A DNA stretch of 8,529 nt from NCBI GenBank assembly GCA_964345555.1, contig CAYFRD010000046.1, forward strand, positions 1 through 8,529, given 5' to 3'. The stretch is from Peptoniphilus_E sp964345555. Its GTDB lineage: Bacteria; Bacillota; Clostridia; Tissierellales; Peptoniphilaceae. The position numbers were made by a program, and so were the translations under genes. The notes beneath the pieces are model-generated. The model saw nothing but the letters and a program-made list of their open reading frames with translations. It was not told the origin of the DNA and searched no databases. Shown piece by piece: positions 5,674 to 8,529 of the stretch. The stretch's first letter is position 1. Each line of letters starts with the position of its first letter.

Positions 5674-5702
5674 TTGATAGTATAGTAGCTTTGTGCTATA
5701 CT
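5674..5702 (+). promoter_or_regulatory. ribU promoter with extended -10
   Basis: TTGATA (5674-5679), a 17-base spacer and TATACT (5697-5702) preceded by TGC, making an extended -10. Transcription would start near 5709, just ahead of the FMN aptamer, giving a leader of about 190 bases. Confidence 0.8.
5679..5702. repeat. inverted repeat spanning the ribU promoter spacer and -10
   Basis: AGTATAG (5679-5685) and CTATACT (5696-5702) are perfect inverted repeats, extended inward by a T/G and an A/T pair. The right half is the -10 box itself, the geometry expected for a repressor operator. No regulator gene is adjacent, so function is inferred. Confidence 0.4.
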
Positions 5703-5714
5703 CGATTTAGTAAA

Positions 5715-5823
5715 TATCTTCAGGGTCGGGTGAAAGTCCCAACCGGCGGTAAAGTCCGCGACTCCTACGGGATTGAACTTGTGAAATTCAAGTACCGACA
5801 GTAAAGTCTGGATGGAAGAAGAC
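5715..5823 (+). ncRNA. FMN riboswitch (RFN element) aptamer
   Basis: The conserved core is unmistakable: TCTTCAGGGTCGGGTGAAAG, then ACCGGCGGTAAAG, CCGCGA, a variable arm (GAACTTGTGAAATTCAAG), ACCGACAGTAAAGTC and GGATGGAAGAAGA. The P1 stem pairs TCTTC (5717-5721) with GAAGA (5815-5819). FMN binding to this class normally switches off downstream flavin synthesis or uptake genes. Here the single downstream gene is ribU, and an intrinsic terminator follows the aptamer, so control is probably by premature termination when FMN is plentiful. Confidence 0.97.
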
Positions 5824-5847
5824 TAATTGTATTTTTAATGCAATTAT

Positions 5848-5870
5848 GCCCCTGAATGGGGCTTTTTTTT
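5848..5870 (+). terminator. riboswitch expression-platform terminator
   Basis: GCCCC (5848-5852) and GGGGC (5858-5862) with loop TGAAT, followed by eight T. It lies between the aptamer and the ribU ribosome binding site, as in attenuation-type FMN riboswitches. A small separate hairpin (5826-5844) sits between aptamer and terminator. I cannot identify the antiterminator with certainty. Confidence 0.92.
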
Positions 5871-5899
5871 GAGCCCTAAAAAATTCATGGAGGTTAAAG

Positions 5900-6505
5900 A
5901 TGAACAAAGTTAATTCAAAAAGTAAGATTAGTGTTAAGTTTTTGACTAGGATTGGAATGTTAGGAGCTATAGCCTTTGTGCTGATGGCTATTCAAATGCC
6001 GCTCCCCTTTATAGCACCGACATTTTTGCAGATGGATGTTTCAGACCTGCCCATAGTCATCGGCTCCTTTGCAATGGGACCTACAGCAGCTGTTTTAATA
6101 TCGGCTCTTAAAAATATTTTGCACTTGGTAATCAAAGGGACAACTACAGGCGGAGTAGGAGAACTTTCAAATTTCATAATAGGCTCCACCTTTGCAGTTA
6201 CTGCCGGATTGATTTACAATAGAAAAAAAACTTATAAAAATGCGGTTTTAAGTTTGCTTGCAGGAACAATTGCCATGACCGCAGCTTCTATAATATCAAA
6301 CTATTTCTTCATATTTCCCCTTTACAGCAAACTGATACCTATGGAAGCTATAATAAATATGGGATCACAAATAACTTCTAAAATAACAGATTTATGGTCT
6401 ATGATGATTTACTCAATAATGCCCTTTAACTTGATTAAGGGATTTACAGTTTCAGCAATTGCAATGCTCGTATACAAAAAAGTAAGTATCATATTAAAAG
6501 ATTGA
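5900..6505 (+). CDS. ribU: riboflavin ECF transporter S component
   Basis: A 201-residue integral membrane protein with about six helices, the substrate-binding S subunit of an energy-coupling factor transporter for riboflavin uptake. The motif FLQMDVSDLPIVIGSFAMGP (43-62), the loop GGVGELSNFIIGS (84-96) and SNYFFIFPLY (133-142) are characteristic of RibU. The N terminus is basic, so it faces the cytoplasm. The energising EcfA/EcfA'/EcfT module is not in this window and is normally shared by several S components. GGAGG lies 6 bases before the ATG. It is the only gene behind the FMN riboswitch, which independently supports the substrate assignment. It ends about 43 bases before a strong terminator shared with rplY. 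Confidence 0.96.
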   Translation: MNKVNSKSKISVKFLTRIGMLGAIAFVLMAIQMPLPFIAPTFLQMDVSDLPIVIGSFAMGPTAAVLISALKNILHLVIKGTTTGGVGELSNFIIGSTFAVTAGLIYNRKKTYKNAVLSLLAGTIAMTAASIISNYFFIFPLYSKLIPMEAIINMGSQITSKITDLWSMMIYSIMPFNLIKGFTVSAIAMLVYKKVSIILKD

Positions 6506-6548
6506 TAAAGGATATCTAGGAGTGACCGAGGTATTTTAAATTTACAAT

Positions 6549-6591
6549 AAAACACCCTCTCTACCTGTGTTTGGTAGAGAGGGTGTTTTTT
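6549..6591. terminator. strong bidirectional terminator between ribU and rplY
   Basis: A perfect 17-bp stem (6549-6565 with 6573-6589) and a 7-base loop, with GC-rich central CCCTCTCTACC/GGTAGAGAGGG. T runs finish both strands (six T on the plus side, TTTT then ATT on the minus side). It ends 8 bases from the rplY stop. Confidence 0.94.
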
Positions 6592-6598
6592 GTGCATT

Positions 6599-7231
6599 TT
6601 ATTCTTCTTCTGATTTGGTTTCAGAAACTGTAGGAACGTCTGCAGATACTTCTTCTGTTTCTTCGTCTATTACTTCTTCTCTGGGTTCTTGAAGACTTGC
6701 AACTATTTCGTCCATTTCAGTGAATATTTCGATTTTGTCATTTTGTGCAACGTCCAGGTCTGCAACTGTGATTTGATCTCCGATTTGCATGCTAATTACA
6801 TCATAGGATGCTTCTGAGGGAAGGTCTGCGGGTAGACATTCAATTTCCAATTCGTCCAGTGTTTGTAGGAGAACTGAAGGTTGAGCCTTGATGTCGTCTC
6901 TGTTTAAAAGTACAACGGGTATTGTGACTCTTAGTTTTTCGCTCATGTCTACAAGATATAAGTCAAAGTGTAGAATTTGGTTTTTAAAGGGATGTCTTTG
7001 AATGTCTTTAAATAAAACTTTTTGTTCGTCGCCGTCGATATTTACAGAAACTATGTTGGATGTTCCTGCTTCCGAGTAGATTTTCATCAAGTCTTTTTCA
7101 ACAGCAGTGATCTTTATAGCTTCTTGTCCCTTAGAATAAACAACTCCGGGAATTTCTTTGTTTTGTCTTAATTTATCAACCTTATTTTTACCTACTGCTT
7201 CTCTTTTAGTTAAATTTAATATATTTGCCAT
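6599..7231 (-). CDS. rplY: 50S ribosomal protein bL25, long CTC type
   Basis: A 210-residue ribosomal protein that binds 5S rRNA; the long form carries the TL5/CTC C-terminal domain. The N-terminal 5S-binding domain (about 4-92) includes LRQNKEIPGVVYSKG (21-35) and VLFKDIQRHPFKNQILHFDL (72-91). The C-terminal domain (about 97-182) includes LLQTLDELEIECLPADLP (121-138) and IGDQITVADLDV (150-161). A glutamate-rich tail follows, common in this family. An in-frame ATG at 7292-7294 would add 21 unrelated residues and overlap mnmA; GGAGG (7238-7242) supports the ATG ending at 7231, giving the canonical MANILNL start. It follows mnmA by 22 bases and is probably co-transcribed with it. In Bacillus the homologue Ctc is stress-induced; nothing here shows that. 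Confidence 0.95.
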   Translation of the reverse strand: MANILNLTKREAVGKNKVDKLRQNKEIPGVVYSKGQEAIKITAVEKDLMKIYSEAGTSNIVSVNIDGDEQKVLFKDIQRHPFKNQILHFDLYLVDMSEKLRVTIPVVLLNRDDIKAQPSVLLQTLDELEIECLPADLPSEASYDVISMQIGDQITVADLDVAQNDKIEIFTEMDEIVASLQEPREEVIDEETEEVSADVPTVSETKSEEE

Positions 7232-7253
7232 TTTATACCTCCAAAATAAATTA

Positions 7254-8321
7254 CTATTTAATAATTCCTGATCCCAAGCAGATATCTTCATCATATAGAA
7301 CTAATACTTGACCGGGGGTTACCCCTTTGAGCGGATTGTCAAAAACCGCTCTCAGATCATTTTGCTCTTTGTAGATGGTCATATTTTCAGATTTGGCTCT
7401 GTATCGTATCTTTCCGCTACACTTTAGAGGAAATTCGGGAATGTCCGTTATGAAGAAAGGATCTTCAAGTAGAGCCTCACTTTTATACAGTGCTTTGTTT
7501 TTAACTCCTTGAGCAACTATTAATCTGTTATTTTTCAAATCTTTGTCTGCTACAAAAAATGGTTCGCCGTTGCCCATGCCGCCAAGTCCGATTCCTTTTC
7601 TTTGGCCGATGGTGTAATGAATTAACCCGGAGTGTTTTCCCAGGTATTCTCCGTCGGAAGAATAGATATCGCCCGGCTTAGTATAGAGAAATTTATCTAA
7701 GAATTTGTTGAAATCCCTTTCGCCTATGAAACATATGCCCGTGGAATCTCTTTTGTGTGCTGTTGCAAGTTGGTTTGTTTCTGCAATTTCTCTTACTTCG
7801 TCCTTAGTGAGTTCTCCTATGGGGAACAGAGTTTTAGAAAGAGCTTCCTGATTTACTCTGGATAAAAAATAGGATTGATCTTTGTTTTGATCGATGCCCT
7901 TTAAAAGATAAGTTTTCCCGTTTTCGGTTTTTGTCCTCGCATAATGGCCCATTGCTATGTAGTCGCATTCGAAGGCCATGGCAAAATTCAAAAAGGCTTT
8001 GAATTTTATCTCCGTATTGCACATGACGTCGGGATTAGGTGTCCTACCTTTTTTATACTCATCTAAAAAATAGGAGAAAACCCTATCTCTGTATTCCTTT
8101 TCAAAATTCACTGTGTAGTATTTAATATTCAATTGATTGGCTACTCTTACTACATCAAGGTAATCTTCTTGAGCACTGCATACGCCGTTTTCATCTTCTT
8201 CGTTCCAGTTTTTCATAAAGACTCCTGTGACGTCATATCCCTGCTCTTTGAGTAAAAGAGCGGCAACTGAAGAATCAACACCTCCACTCATTCCAAGAAC
8301 CACGCTTTTTTTACCAGTCAT
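7254..8321 (-). CDS. mnmA: tRNA-uridine 2-sulfurtransferase MnmA
   Basis: A 355-residue cytoplasmic enzyme that adenylates and then thiolates U34 at position 2 in the wobble base of tRNA-Lys, -Glu and -Gln. The ATP-binding P-loop is GMSGGVDSSVAALLL (10-24). GRTPNPDVMCN carries the first catalytic cysteine C101, and HKRDSTGICFIG the second, C197, matching C102 and C199 of the E. coli enzyme. GHYAR (125-129), DQSYFL (148-153) and HYTIGQRKG are family motifs, and the C-terminal beta barrel ends with LKGVTPGQVLVLYD. Length is normal. AGGAGGT lies 6 bases before the ATG. It is the first gene of a unit with rplY; both act in translation. The sulfur donor gene (a cysteine desulfurase), often next to mnmA in Firmicutes, would lie upstream but is not in the 208 bases visible. 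Confidence 0.97.
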   Translation of the reverse strand: MTGKKSVVLGMSGGVDSSVAALLLKEQGYDVTGVFMKNWNEEDENGVCSAQEDYLDVVRVANQLNIKYYTVNFEKEYRDRVFSYFLDEYKKGRTPNPDVMCNTEIKFKAFLNFAMAFECDYIAMGHYARTKTENGKTYLLKGIDQNKDQSYFLSRVNQEALSKTLFPIGELTKDEVREIAETNQLATAHKRDSTGICFIGERDFNKFLDKFLYTKPGDIYSSDGEYLGKHSGLIHYTIGQRKGIGLGGMGNGEPFFVADKDLKNNRLIVAQGVKNKALYKSEALLEDPFFITDIPEFPLKCSGKIRYRAKSENMTIYKEQNDLRAVFDNPLKGVTPGQVLVLYDEDICLGSGIIK

Positions 8322-8353
8322 TGAACTACCTCCTGTGGATCTAACATCTAAAT

Positions 8354-8359
8354 ATTATA
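8354..8359 (-). promoter_or_regulatory. candidate mnmA-rplY promoter (-10)
   Basis: The minus strand has a perfect TATAAT here, about 33 bases before the mnmA start, with a weak -35 (TGGATT, 17-base spacing). Transcription would start near 8347, ahead of the AGGAGGT ribosome binding site. Confidence 0.45.
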
Positions 8360-8456
8360 CATTAGAAATTGTTAAAAATCCACAAAAATCGTAAGTTTAA
8401 ACCTTTGTAGAAAAGAATTATATTAAAAATCGGAATAAAAAAGATGTAAAAATAAA

Positions 8457-8471
8457 AACAACAACAACAAC
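8457..8471 (+). repeat. short AAC trinucleotide repeat
   Basis: Five perfect AAC units in non-coding DNA between the mnmA promoter and the right-edge promoter. On the minus strand it lies in a candidate spacer after TTGACT (8474-8479). Too short to call more than a minor tract. Confidence 0.6.
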
Positions 8472-8500
8472 TTAAGTCAAGTCCTTAATTTTGTGTAAAA

Positions 8501-8509
8501 TGCTATAAT
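8501..8509 (+). promoter_or_regulatory. candidate promoter leading out of the right edge
   Basis: TGCTATAAT is a consensus extended -10 on the plus strand, without a clear -35. It would start transcription near 8516 for a gene beyond the window, divergent from mnmA. Confidence 0.35.
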
Positions 8510-8529
8510 GCATATTCTTATTTTATTTT

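Noticed and set aside
5992..6189. Minus-strand open frame inside ribU, and another at 6409-6597 crossing the terminator
   Set aside because: Both are antisense shadows; the second would be read through the 17-bp terminator stem.
3141..6591. Shared AACACCC...GGGTGTT core of the terminators at 3141 and 6549 as a dispersed repeat
   Set aside because: Only 7-8 bases are shared and the rest of the hairpins differ; common terminator composition explains it.
7834..8022. Minus-strand 62-codon frame inside mnmA
   Set aside because: Same strand but different frame, inside the conserved catalytic part of mnmA, with no ribosome binding site or known domain.
1..8529. CRISPR array, insertion sequence, phage or defence system
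   Set aside because: No regularly spaced repeats, transposase, integrase, nuclease or other defence-associated protein could be found on either strand.

Overview
The window is AT-rich, bacterial, and most consistent with a low-GC Gram-positive anaerobe of the Firmicutes (Clostridia/Tissierellia type). This is inferred from the AT-rich codon use, strong GGAGG-type ribosome binding sites, the FMN-riboswitch-controlled ECF riboflavin transporter gene, the CTC-type long bL25 protein and the zinc-ribbon membrane protein next to apt. The genus is a guess (Peptoniphilaceae-like) and cannot be fixed from the sequence alone.

Layout, left to right. At the left edge a possible gene end runs rightward into a palindrome (55-78). 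A HAD-IB phosphatase gene (minus) is divergent from dinB, DNA polymerase IV (plus). dinB converges on a two-gene minus-strand unit, a two-TM zinc-ribbon protein followed by apt; a bidirectional hairpin that covers the dinB stop codon separates them. A tRNA-Leu(UAG) gene follows with tandem promoters and its own terminator, then a minus-strand single-EamA-domain membrane protein.

The 667-base stretch 3608-4274 has no intact conventional gene. It holds a small conserved-looking ORF (about 85 codons) that has a good ribosome binding site and ATG but is in the -1 frame relative to that ATG. A canonical-looking slippery heptamer, T TTA AAA, sits exactly in the overlap. Hairpins flank it. It is the most puzzling object here: a frameshifted pseudogene, an error in the sequence, or a recoded gene.

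Next are an Ldt(fm)-like L,D-transpeptidase (plus), an FMN riboswitch with a clear promoter and intrinsic terminator, and ribU, the riboflavin S-component. ribU converges on a minus-strand mnmA-rplY unit (tRNA 2-thiouridylase, then bL25/CTC) across a 17-bp bidirectional terminator. A possible promoter at the right edge points out of the window.

Most genes are ordinary housekeeping genes: nucleotide salvage (apt), translation (tRNA-Leu, mnmA, rplY), cofactor uptake (ribU), translesion synthesis (dinB) and cell wall cross-linking (L,D-transpeptidase). I see no CRISPR array, insertion sequence, phage module or clearly new multigene system. The items that merit follow-up are the frameshifted small ORF, the inverted repeat inside the ribU promoter, the alternative hairpin behind the FMN terminator, and the stop codons buried in terminator hairpins.
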